DNA from: an uncultured Pelagibacteraceae bacterium
GTDB taxonomy: Bacteria > Pseudomonadota > Alphaproteobacteria > Pelagibacterales > Pelagibacteraceae
Direction: 5' to 3'
Assembly: GCA_902572515.1 (NCBI GenBank)
Contig: CACGGJ010000002.1
Coordinates: forward strand, 62,001-126,000
DNA length: 64,000 bases
How positions within the stretch are numbered: position 1 is the first letter of the stretch; each line of letters starts with the position of its first letter. The notes below the pieces were generated by a model, which worked only from the letters and a program-made list of their open reading frames with translations, had not been told where the DNA came from and made no database searches. Made by a program: the position numbers and the translations under genes. Positions 10,305-18,710 of the stretch are shown piece by piece.

Positions 10305-10965
10305 TTAAAATAATTTGGTTTTCTATTCTAGCATCTAAAGTAAATTTCTCTCCATCATAATTTTTTAAAAATTTATTTAAATTGTTTAAGGTTTCTTGTT
10401 TAAAATTATTTGGAAGTTTTAATAAAATATTGCTGTTAAGTTTTAAATCCCATCTTTTTGAGGGAAAAAAATATAATTCCTCAATTTGTTCATATAAAAG
10501 ATTTGATTTATCTATTTTTTTTTTGAAATTAAGAAATTCATTTATATTTGGTTTTCCAAATATAAATGGTAAATCATGATTATTAAATTTAGCAGGTGTT
10601 AATTTACCATTTGATCCAATTAAAAAAGTTTTTCCATTTTTATTTATTTGTGCAAAGAAATTTGTTTTTTCAATTTTTATGTCAATAGTATTTGGGTATC
10701 TTTTAAATATCTCGTATTTTTCAATTAAAGAATTTGAATCAATCAACTCATTTAAATTATTTTTATTTATAAAAAAAATATTTTCTAAATTTAATTTTTC
10801 AATTTTATTCAATAGAATTTGATTATTTTTTTGATCTAGACCAGATATGGAAATATTTTTGATCCTATCAAATTTTAAATTGTTAATAGCATTATTACTT
10901 GTAGAGGAAACAAGTATTAGTAAAAAAAAATAAACTAATATTTTTTTATTTTTTTTTTGATGCAT
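10297..10965 (-). CDS. ftsQ: Cell division protein FtsQ
   Basis: Bitopic divisome scaffold. The 222-aa sequence has one N-terminal membrane helix (ILVYFFLLILVSS), then a POTRA-like domain (FDRIKNISISGLDQ) and a beta domain ending FTLDARIENQIILNE. That ending matches the FtsQ C-terminal pattern in which the chain is described as DLR/DLD..I. The cytoplasmic tail is only a few residues, shorter than usual. It overlaps the ddl 3' end by 20 bases and the FtsA-like gene by 8, the normal ddl-ftsQ-ftsA order. Sequence divergence is high, so context carries part of the call. Confidence 0.82.
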   Translation of the reverse strand: MHQKKNKKILVYFFLLILVSSTSNNAINNLKFDRIKNISISGLDQKNNQILLNKIEKLNLENIFFINKNNLNELIDSNSLIEKYEIFKRYPNTIDIKIEKTNFFAQINKNGKTFLIGSNGKLTPAKFNNHDLPFIFGKPNINEFLNFKKKIDKSNLLYEQIEELYFFPSKRWDLKLNSNILLKLPNNFKQETLNNLNKFLKNYDGEKFTLDARIENQIILNE

Positions 10966-11860
10966 CTTTCAACATCCATTCAATTAATTTTAAAAAAGTA
11001 ATTCCCTTGTATGCCGCTATCTCAGGAACAAGAGATAATTTGGTCATACCTGGCTGGGTATTAATTTCTAATAAATAAAATTTTCCTTGAAAGTATTTAA
11101 AATCTGATCTTGTAACTCCTCTACAGCCAATAATTTTATGAGCCTCATAAGCGATATTCATTAATTTTTTTAATTTAAATTTTGGCAAATCAACAGGGAT
11201 TATATGTTTTGTCTTTGCTTTTGAATTATATTTTGCTTGATAATCATAAAATTTTCTTTTTGGTCTAAGTTCAATAGCTCCTAATTTTTTATCACCCATG
11301 ATTGCAACTTGAATCTCTCTTCCTGCAATAAATTCTTCAATTAAAACTTTTTTATAATTTTTTAGTTTATCAATAATTTTACTTAAATTTTTCTTCCCAC
11401 ATATATAAACATTTACGCTTGAGCCTTCATTTAAAGGTTTAACTACGACTGGAAAATTTAGTTTTTTATTTATTTTTTTAATTAAATTAAGTTTTGTTTC
11501 GTCATAAGAATATGTAAAAAATTTTGGAGTTTTTATTTTATTTTTTATAAATAATTTTTTTGAAATTTCCTTATCCATTGCTATTGATGAGGAAATTACC
11601 CCTGAATGGGTATATGGAATTTTGTGTCTCTCCAATATAGTTTGAATATATCCATCTTCGCCAAACTGCCCGTGCAATGCATTGAAAATTACATCAGGTT
11701 TAAAAGTTTTTATATTTTTTTCTAAATTATGGTCAGGCTCAGAAATTTTAACTTTATAACTATTTTTTTTTAACTCTTTAGCAACTTGATGACCTGTATC
11801 AAGGCTAATCAACCTCTCTTTAGAAATTCCACCTGACAGTATAAGTATTTTTTTTTTCAA
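10946..11860 (-). CDS. ddl: D-alanine--D-alanine ligase
   Basis: ATP-grasp enzyme making the D-Ala-D-Ala dipeptide that MurF adds to the stem peptide. Visible motifs: SGGISKERLISLDTG, FNALHGQFGEDGYIQ near residue 60, the ATP-grasp lysine region FPVVVKPLNEGSS, EEFIAGREIQVA, and the Mg-binding end YLLEINTQPGMTKLSL. At 304 aa it has DdlB length. The only available start is TTG at 11860, one base after the murB stop. It lies in the murB-ddl-ftsQ run of the dcw operon. Confidence 0.95.
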   Translation of the reverse strand: MKKKILILSGGISKERLISLDTGHQVAKELKKNSYKVKISEPDHNLEKNIKTFKPDVIFNALHGQFGEDGYIQTILERHKIPYTHSGVISSSIAMDKEISKKLFIKNKIKTPKFFTYSYDETKLNLIKKINKKLNFPVVVKPLNEGSSVNVYICGKKNLSKIIDKLKNYKKVLIEEFIAGREIQVAIMGDKKLGAIELRPKRKFYDYQAKYNSKAKTKHIIPVDLPKFKLKKLMNIAYEAHKIIGCRGVTRSDFKYFQGKFYLLEINTQPGMTKLSLVPEIAAYKGITFLKLIEWMLKDASKKK

Positions 11861-11861
11861 T

Positions 11862-12767
11862 TTATTCTAATATTTTTAATTCTGTTTCCAACTTAACCCC
11901 AGTCTTTTTAAAAACACTATCTGAAACAAAATTAATTAATTTTTTCATATCTTCAAACTTAGCATTACCTTTATTTACAAAAAAATTACAGTGTTTTTCA
12001 GAGATACAAGCATCTCCAAATGATTTTTCAAGTGGAACAGACTCTCTAATTAATTGCCAAACTTTTTTATCTGATTGATCAATAGGATTTTTAAAAGTGC
12101 TACCACTAGTCTTAATTCTTGTTGGTTGTGCTTTTTCTTTATTCTCTTTAAGTAATTGTATTTCATTTTTGATAATATCTTTGTCTTTTTTGAATCCTTT
12201 AAATGAGGCACTTAAGAAAATTAGATCATCCGATAATCCACTATCTCTATATTTAAAATTTATGTCTTTAGAAGGTATAGTAATTACATGTCCTGATTTA
12301 TTTAGTGCTTGAATAGAAATTAAAATATCTTTAAACTCTCTTTTAAAACACCCAGCATTCATTTTTATACCTCCACCAATTGTGCCAGGTATGCATGAAA
12401 GAAACTCAAAGCCGCCTAGACTGTTTTCCATAGCAAACTCTGATAATGATTTATCAGTAACAGCACTCCCGGCTATAATAATTTCGCCTTTAAGAAGAGA
12501 TATATTGTTAAAATTACTTGTAAGCTTAATAACAACTCCATTAAACTGTTTATCTGAAATTAATGTATTTGAACCAGCACCTAAAACGAATATCTTTTCT
12601 TGATTTTGAATTTTTTTAAGAAATTTAATTAATTCTTTTAAACTATCTGCCTTATAGAAAGCTTTTGTTTTACCTCCTATATTAAACCAATTTTTTTTTT
12701 TTAAATCATGATCTAATTTTAAATTATTACCAAATTCTTGAACTAAATCTTTCAAATCAATTTTCAT
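11862..12767 (-). CDS. murB: UDP-N-acetylenolpyruvoylglucosamine reductase
   Basis: FAD enzyme that reduces UDP-GlcNAc-enolpyruvate to UDP-MurNAc. FAD-binding segments are KNWFNIGGKTKAFY, LGAGSNTLIS and SCIPGTIGGGIKMNAGCF. The catalytic serine motif is KTSGSTFKNP, and the C-terminal EKHCNFFVNKGNAK is typical. The ORF track starts at 12797, but the ATG at 12767 (MKIDLKDLVQEF, 301 aa) overlaps the murC stop as ATGA and is the natural start. Type I/IIb MurB-like length. Located between murC and ddl as expected. Confidence 0.95.
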   Translation of the reverse strand: MKIDLKDLVQEFGNNLKLDHDLKKKNWFNIGGKTKAFYKADSLKELIKFLKKIQNQEKIFVLGAGSNTLISDKQFNGVVIKLTSNFNNISLLKGEIIIAGSAVTDKSLSEFAMENSLGGFEFLSCIPGTIGGGIKMNAGCFKREFKDILISIQALNKSGHVITIPSKDINFKYRDSGLSDDLIFLSASFKGFKKDKDIIKNEIQLLKENKEKAQPTRIKTSGSTFKNPIDQSDKKVWQLIRESVPLEKSFGDACISEKHCNFFVNKGNAKFEDMKKLINFVSDSVFKKTGVKLETELKILE

Positions 12768-14161
12768 GATAACAATTGAGGTAATTCTCGCATCCAACTT
12801 GAGATAGTGCCTGCGCCCATTCCTATAACAATTTTTTTTCCATAGATATTTGCTTTAATAAATTTAGCTAATTGAAATTTATCATCTACTAAAAATAATT
12901 TAACTTTTGAATTTTTAATTATTTCCTTTGCAAAATTTATATAACTAAATCCAAGCTTTAATTTTTCTCCAGCAGTATAAATTGGAAACAAGATAACTTT
13001 ATCTGCATTTTTAAAGGCAAAAGTAAATTCTTTTTTTAAATCTTTTAATCTTGATATTCTATGTGGTTGGAAAATACATATTTTTTCATAATCTTTATAA
13101 ACATTTTTTAAGCCGTCTAGCACCTCTTTGATTTCTGTAGGATGGTGGGCGTAATCATCATAAAAATCTACATTATTAAAACTGAAAATTTTATTAAATC
13201 TTCTTTGAACCCCTTTAAAATTTGCAAGTCCTTTTTTAATATTTTTTATTGGCAGACCTACAGTTAACGCTAATGCAGCTGCAGCTACAGAATTTTTAAT
13301 ATTATGAGTTCCTAATAAAGGAATTTTGAATTTTCTAATTAATTGATTTTTTTTATTAGGTAATTTTATACTTAAATCAAACTCTGAGAATTCTTTTAGT
13401 TGTTTGATATTTTTAATACAAAAATTTGATTTTGTATCCAAACCATATGTATAGAAGTTTTTATTTTTAATATTTTTAATTAAGTTTTTATTATTTTTAT
13501 CGTCTAAACAAATAAATGATTTTCCAAATGAAGGAACCTTATTAACAAAATTTTCAAAATATTTATTTAATTTATCCATAGTGCCATAATAATCCATATG
13601 CTCTCGATCTATGTTTGTGATTATTGAATATGTTGGTGGTATGAAAACAAAACTTCCATCAGACTCATCTGCCTCTAATATAGACCAATCACTTTTCCCA
13701 AGCTTTGCAGAATTGTTTATTGAATTTATTACACCTCCATTAATAATAGTGGGATCGATTTTTGTTTCTTGAAATATAGATGCAATTAATGATGTTGTTG
13801 TGGTTTTGCCGTGCGATCCTACTACCACGATATTTTTTGTTAAAGAAACAATATTGGCGAGCATCTCTCCTCTTTTGTAAATCGGTAATTGTTTTTTTTT
13901 AGCCGCAACAAGCTCTGAATTATTTTTTTTAATAGCTGAAGATATAACTAGTATAGTTCCCTTATCTATATTTTGTTTCTTATGTCCAATAAAAATTTTT
14001 ATTTTTTCTTTTCTTAATCTTTCAATATTTTTATTGTTTGAAATATCACTTCCTTGAACTTTAAAACCTTTTCCTTTCATTATTAATGCTAGGCCACTCA
14101 TGCCTATTCCACCTATTCCAACAAAATGAATCAGTTCAGATTTTGCTAATTTAATTTTCAT
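12764..14161 (-). CDS. murC: UDP-N-acetylmuramate--L-alanine ligase
   Basis: First Mur ligase, adding L-Ala to UDP-MurNAc. The N-terminal UDP-binding motif is HFVGIGGIGMSGLALIM. The ATP loop GSHGKTTTTSLIA lies near residue 115, followed by LEADESDGSF, NIDREHMDYY and YDDYAHHPTEI. At 465 aa it has normal length. It overlaps murG by 11 bases and murB by 4, so the chain murG-murC-murB is translationally coupled. All catalytic segments appear intact. Confidence 0.97.
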   Translation of the reverse strand: MKIKLAKSELIHFVGIGGIGMSGLALIMKGKGFKVQGSDISNNKNIERLRKEKIKIFIGHKKQNIDKGTILVISSAIKKNNSELVAAKKKQLPIYKRGEMLANIVSLTKNIVVVGSHGKTTTTSLIASIFQETKIDPTIINGGVINSINNSAKLGKSDWSILEADESDGSFVFIPPTYSIITNIDREHMDYYGTMDKLNKYFENFVNKVPSFGKSFICLDDKNNKNLIKNIKNKNFYTYGLDTKSNFCIKNIKQLKEFSEFDLSIKLPNKKNQLIRKFKIPLLGTHNIKNSVAAAALALTVGLPIKNIKKGLANFKGVQRRFNKIFSFNNVDFYDDYAHHPTEIKEVLDGLKNVYKDYEKICIFQPHRISRLKDLKKEFTFAFKNADKVILFPIYTAGEKLKLGFSYINFAKEIIKNSKVKLFLVDDKFQLAKFIKANIYGKKIVIGMGAGTISSWMRELPQLLS

Positions 14162-15215
14162 TAATTATATCTAATATTTTTTGATTAACATTATTCCATG
14201 TATTTTGATAATTTAATTTCTGCAAATTATTTTTTTTTGTCATGTAATCCTGACTTTTATTTACCAATTCTAATAAAAATTTCTCAAATTTTTGATCGTC
14301 AAAATTTTTTTGATCAATTATCCAACAGCAACCCTGTTCTTTGTAATATTTTGCATTTTCATACTGATGATTATCTTTTGATGATGGAAGTGGTATTGCT
14401 ACAAATGGAATATTTAAGAATGATAGTTCAGCTAAACTTGATGCACCTGCTCTTGTTATGCATAAATCACCTTGTTTTAAAACTTCATTTAAATTGTGAT
14501 CAAAACTGAAAACTTTATTTTCAACATTTTTTTGAGAATAAAAATTTTTTAAAACATTAATATTTTTTTCACTTGTTTGATGAATAATTTTAATAGAAAC
14601 TTGTTTTGCTATACTTATTAAGGATTTATTTAATAGTTCATCAAAGATTTTTGCACCCTGACTACCTCCGATAATTATAATTGTGAATAAATTATCTTGT
14701 TTTTGATACGTGCCAGAATCATAATATTCTTTTCTTATCAAAGGATTGATAGTAGTTAATTTATGATTAATTCCAGAAGGTAAATTAATTAAATTCTTTG
14801 AATAACATATTAATTTTCTTGAAAAATTTAAAAAAAATTTATTAGCTCTTCCAAGAACCATATTTGGTTCAATTAAAAAAATTTTAATTCCCAATATTTT
14901 TGCAGCTAAACATAGCGGCAAAGACATATAGCCACCTGTAGAAATTAAAATTGAAAAATTATTTTTTTTTAAAAGAAAAAAAGATTTAACAGTTAGAAAT
15001 AATATTTTTAAAAATGAAAAAGGAAGTAAAAAATAATTATTTAATTTTGGGGTGTTGATTACAACCGTGTTATAATTTTTATCTAAATATGCAAGACCTC
15101 TTAAGTCAGTAGAAATCAGTGTTTCGTGGGTATTCTTTAAATGATTATAAATTGTTATCGCTGGTATTACATGTCCTCCTGAACCACCTGTGGATATCAA
15201 AACTTTTTTTGTCAT
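14151..15215 (-). CDS. murG: UDP-GlcNAc:undecaprenyl-PP-MurNAc-pentapeptide GlcNAc transferase
   Basis: Peripheral membrane GT-B glycosyltransferase converting lipid I to lipid II. The N-terminal glycine loop STGGSGGHVIPAITIYNHL is diagnostic. A second G-loop (IIIGGSQGAKIFDELL) and the UDP-GlcNAc-binding region ITRAGASSLAEL follow. There are 354 aa. Hydrophobic stretches around PFSFLKILFLTVKSFFLL probably mediate membrane association. It lies between ftsW and murC with a few-base gap and an 11-base overlap. Confidence 0.96.
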   Translation of the reverse strand: MTKKVLISTGGSGGHVIPAITIYNHLKNTHETLISTDLRGLAYLDKNYNTVVINTPKLNNYFLLPFSFLKILFLTVKSFFLLKKNNFSILISTGGYMSLPLCLAAKILGIKIFLIEPNMVLGRANKFFLNFSRKLICYSKNLINLPSGINHKLTTINPLIRKEYYDSGTYQKQDNLFTIIIIGGSQGAKIFDELLNKSLISIAKQVSIKIIHQTSEKNINVLKNFYSQKNVENKVFSFDHNLNEVLKQGDLCITRAGASSLAELSFLNIPFVAIPLPSSKDNHQYENAKYYKEQGCCWIIDQKNFDDQKFEKFLLELVNKSQDYMTKKNNLQKLNYQNTWNNVNQKILDIINEN

Positions 15216-15218
15216 TTT

Positions 15219-16340
15219 TTAACTTATTTTTCTTTTTGTTAAATTTAAAATAATCCCAGCCAATATTGATGTACTAATTATTGATGAACCGCCATAACTT
15301 AAAAAGGGCAATGTCATACCAGTAGTTGGAAATAATCTTATATTAACTCCAATATGAATGGTGGCTTGCATTAATATTAAACTAATAGATCCAATTAAAA
15401 TAAGTTTAGCTTTTTCATTTGTTTCAAAACTTACTTTTTTAAAAACCATATAAATAAAGATCAAAAACAATAATAATATTAAGATTATGGCAACAACACC
15501 AAACTCTTCAGAAATTACTGAAATAATATAATCAGTATGGGCTTCTGGAACCCTATTTTTAAGAACCCCCTCACCTATACCTTTGCCAAAAAAACCTCCA
15601 CTCGTTATCGAGTCTATGGCTTTATCAGATTGAAAATTATGAGTTCCTAATTCTCTGTTAAAAAAAGAAAAAATACGTGCCTGTATATAATCAAACTTAG
15701 GAACATAAATAATTAAGTAAGTTAACAAAGAAGTTCCCAAAACAAATATTGCTAAGAGAATATATATATTAATACCTGACGTAAAAATTAAAACAGCCCA
15801 AGAAAAAACTACTAATAATGTTTGACCAATATCTGGTTGCATTATTAAAAGGAAAGAAACAACAACTATCAAAATAGTTGATATCAAATACTTTAATAAA
15901 ATATTTGATCTACTGCTGCATAAAATAGTTGATAAAATAATTATCAAAAATGGCTTTAAAACTTCTATTGGTTGAAATCTTGGTAAGAAAAATAGGTCTA
16001 TCCATCTTTTAGAACCTTTAACTTCAACGCCGATGAATGGCACTAAAAATAAAGAAATTAGAGAAATAAAAAAAAGAAAAATAGAGTATTTATATAATTG
16101 TTCTGAATTTAAAGAGGAAAATATAAAAATAAGTGATACTCCAATTAAAACATAAACCAAATGTTTAAAAAAAAAGAAGTAGCTGTTGGTATCTAACTTA
16201 TCAGAAGCTATTAAAGAAGTTGAAACTAAAGAAAAAAACAATCCAATAATAAATAATAAACTTATTAATGTAAGAATAGACTTATCTATATTTTTCCACC
16301 ATTGATAATAAAATTTATAGACTAAACTATCGGATTGCAT
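15219..16340 (-). CDS. ftsW: Septal peptidoglycan glycosyltransferase FtsW (SEDS)
   Basis: Polymerises lipid II at the septum together with FtsI. About ten membrane helices are visible. The SEDS signature segments are GSKRWIDLFFLPRFQPIE and the periplasmic PEAHTDYIISVISEEFGVV. The late TTGMTLPFLSYGGSS motif is classic for FtsW/RodA. The ORF track starts far upstream inside murD; the ATG at 16340 (MQSDSLVYKF, 373 aa) gives a normal cytoplasmic N-terminus and a 14-base overlap with murD. Its dcw position between murD and murG makes FtsW more likely than RodA. Confidence 0.95.
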   Translation of the reverse strand: MQSDSLVYKFYYQWWKNIDKSILTLISLLFIIGLFFSLVSTSLIASDKLDTNSYFFFFKHLVYVLIGVSLIFIFSSLNSEQLYKYSIFLFFISLISLFLVPFIGVEVKGSKRWIDLFFLPRFQPIEVLKPFLIIILSTILCSSRSNILLKYLISTILIVVVSFLLIMQPDIGQTLLVVFSWAVLIFTSGINIYILLAIFVLGTSLLTYLIIYVPKFDYIQARIFSFFNRELGTHNFQSDKAIDSITSGGFFGKGIGEGVLKNRVPEAHTDYIISVISEEFGVVAIILILLLFLIFIYMVFKKVSFETNEKAKLILIGSISLILMQATIHIGVNIRLFPTTGMTLPFLSYGGSSIISTSILAGIILNLTKRKIS

Positions 16341-17625
16341 TTGTGTACTTTTTAATAATTTTATTAAAATAATATCCTCTATCTTCAAAATTTTTGAAAC
16401 TATCAAATGAAGCTCCAGCTGGACTGAAAAAAATAATATTTTTTTTAGATTTCTCATTACTAATTTCTGAAAAGATGACTTTAAGAGCCTCCTGCAAATT
16501 TCTGAAAGTTTTTACATTTAATTTATTTTTTAAGATTCTCAAAAATTTATTTCGATGTGTTCCAAAAATATAAGCTTTAAAATTTTTATTTTTTATTTTT
16601 GATAATTTAAATTTATCTTTCTTTTTTGGAATTCCTCCCAATATCCAATAAACATTATTTAAATTTTGTAATACATTTTCTGAGGAAGCAAAACTTGTAG
16701 ATTTAGAGTCATTGATTATTGTAAGGTTTTTTTTATCAAATATAATTTGTTGTCTATAATTTAGGCCTTTAAATTTATTAATAGTTTTAATTAATTTTTT
16801 TTTATTAAGTTTTAATTTTGAAGCAATTTTGAATATAAATGATAAATTTTCTTTATTACCATCAGATAAAAAATATTTATTAGTAATTTTATTAAACTTT
16901 TTATCTATACTTGAAGTCTGTACTCTGTAGATTTTTGAACTATATTTATTTTTATTTAATTTTTTACTTATCAGTTCGTCCTCTTTTTTTACATAAGCAA
17001 AAGATCCACTTATTTGAGATTTTAATAATTTAAATTTTGCATTTACGTAATTTTTTAAACTTTTATGTCTCTCAATGTGGTCTGCAGTTATGTTTAATAC
17101 TACCGCATATTTTGATCTAAATACGCTACTGTAATCTAGCTGATATGAAGAAGCCTCTATTACAAAGATTGTTTTTTTTGTAATATTTTTTTCCGATAAT
17201 GCTGGATTGCCAATATTCCCAATAAGTCTTGAGTCTCTTTTTTGATGGATTAAAGCATCATGTAAAATTTTAGCAGTTGTAGATTTACCGTTAGTTCCAG
17301 TAATCGTAATACTTTTATTGTTATAAAATGAAAATAAAACATCAAGGTCAGTATGAATTTTCTTAAAATTTTTCTTTAAAAAATTCGATAATTTACAATT
17401 TGAAATATCAATTCCTGGACTAATAATAATTCTATCAAAATTTATTTTTTTAATTTGCTCTAACTTAATTATTTTTTTTTTAAGTTTTAATTTAATTTTT
17501 TGATTGTCATCAAACAAATATACATCAGACTTATTTTTTAAAAACTTATAAGATGAAATGCCGCTCTTTCCTAAACCATAAATTAATATTTTTTTTCTAA
17601 AAAAAATATTATTAAATATTTTCAT
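16327..17625 (-). CDS. murD: UDP-N-acetylmuramoylalanine--D-glutamate ligase
   Basis: Mur ligase adding D-Glu to UDP-MurNAc-L-Ala. The N-terminal nucleotide-sugar loop is ILIYGLGKSGISSYK, the ATP loop is ITGTNGKSTTAKI near residue 110, and later NITADHIERH, NDSKSTSFASSENVL and YWILGGIPKKKDKF are typical of MurD. The ORF track extends into mraY. The ATG at 17625 (MKIFNNIFFR, 432 aa) overlaps the mraY stop by one base (TAATG) and is preferred. It is very Lys-rich and diverged, but all core motifs remain. Confidence 0.93.
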   Translation of the reverse strand: MKIFNNIFFRKKILIYGLGKSGISSYKFLKNKSDVYLFDDNQKIKLKLKKKIIKLEQIKKINFDRIIISPGIDISNCKLSNFLKKNFKKIHTDLDVLFSFYNNKSITITGTNGKSTTAKILHDALIHQKRDSRLIGNIGNPALSEKNITKKTIFVIEASSYQLDYSSVFRSKYAVVLNITADHIERHKSLKNYVNAKFKLLKSQISGSFAYVKKEDELISKKLNKNKYSSKIYRVQTSSIDKKFNKITNKYFLSDGNKENLSFIFKIASKLKLNKKKLIKTINKFKGLNYRQQIIFDKKNLTIINDSKSTSFASSENVLQNLNNVYWILGGIPKKKDKFKLSKIKNKNFKAYIFGTHRNKFLRILKNKLNVKTFRNLQEALKVIFSEISNEKSKKNIIFFSPAGASFDSFKNFEDRGYYFNKIIKKYTNAIR

Positions 17626-18710
17626 TATCTTAATTTTAATGTAGCTAAACCAATCATTGCAAGGATGATAGAGATAATCCAAAACCTAATTACAACTGTA
17701 GACTCTGGCCATCCCTTTTTCTCGAAATGATGATGAATAGGCGCCATTCTAAAAATTCTTTTTCCAGTAAGTTTAAACGAAATCACCTGAACCATTACTG
17801 AAACTGCCTCTAGTACAAAAAGTCCACCAGTTATAGCTAAAACAATTTCATGTTTTGTGATAATTCCTACTGCACCTAAAGATCCTCCAAGAGATAATGA
17901 GCCTGTGTCACCCATAAAAATTTTAGCAGGTGGAGCATTAAACCACAAGAAACCTAAACAAGAGCCAATAATTGCACCACAAAAAATTGATACTTCACCA
18001 GTTCCTTCTATGTATGGAATTTGTAAATAATTTGAAAATACAATGTTTCCAGTAACATAACTTATAAAAGCAAAGCATGCTGCAACTAATATTACAGGCA
18101 CTGTTGCTAAACCATCTAATCCATCAGTAAGATTAACTGCATTAGATGAACCTATGATTACAAATATTGCAAATGGTATAAAAAACCATCCGAGATTTAC
18201 GATCAAATTTTTAAAAAATGGAAAATATAAGTTATTTAAATCTTGATAATCATTTAAAAAAACAAAAAAACTTACACCAATAATTGCTAACATTATTTGT
18301 GAAATTATTTTAAACTTTGAAGAAATACCTGATGAGTTACTATTTTTAATTTTCTTAAAGTCATCATATGCTCCCAATAAACCAAAAGTAATTGCTATGT
18401 AGATACAAAATAAAATATTAATATTTGATAAATCTGCCCAAAATACTACTGATACCAATAAACCAAATAAAATTATTACACCTCCCATAGTTGGTGTACC
18501 AATTTTTTTAATTATATGATCTTCTGGTCCATCATCCCGAATAGGATTTAAAATTTTTTGTTTTGAAAAAAATTTAATAAAAGGACCCCCAATAATTAGC
18601 ACGATAACCAACGAGGTAAAAAAAGATAAACCTGTTCTAAAAGTTAAATATTTAAAAACATTTAAAAAACTAAAAGTATCAACAAAATTTAATAAAAATT
18701 GATAAAGCAT
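17625..18710 (-). CDS. mraY: Phospho-N-acetylmuramoyl-pentapeptide transferase
   Basis: Integral membrane enzyme that loads the MurNAc-pentapeptide onto undecaprenyl phosphate, giving lipid I. Ten membrane segments are evident. Catalytic motifs are GTPTMGG, GAYDDFKK near residue 115, SNAVNLTDGLDGLA and the HHH region RMAPIHHHFEKKGWPE. There are 361 aa. The ATG directly follows the murE/F stop (TAG then ATG), and its stop shares a base with the murD start. Assignment is secure. Confidence 0.97.
   Translation of the reverse strand: MLYQFLLNFVDTFSFLNVFKYLTFRTGLSFFTSLVIVLIIGGPFIKFFSKQKILNPIRDDGPEDHIIKKIGTPTMGGVIILFGLLVSVVFWADLSNINILFCIYIAITFGLLGAYDDFKKIKNSNSSGISSKFKIISQIMLAIIGVSFFVFLNDYQDLNNLYFPFFKNLIVNLGWFFIPFAIFVIIGSSNAVNLTDGLDGLATVPVILVAACFAFISYVTGNIVFSNYLQIPYIEGTGEVSIFCGAIIGSCLGFLWFNAPPAKIFMGDTGSLSLGGSLGAVGIITKHEIVLAITGGLFVLEAVSVMVQVISFKLTGKRIFRMAPIHHHFEKKGWPESTVVIRFWIISIILAMIGLATLKLR

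Noticed and set aside
14198-14509. 103-aa ORF antisense to murG
   Set aside because: It is a shadow frame with Leu/His-rich random-looking sequence.
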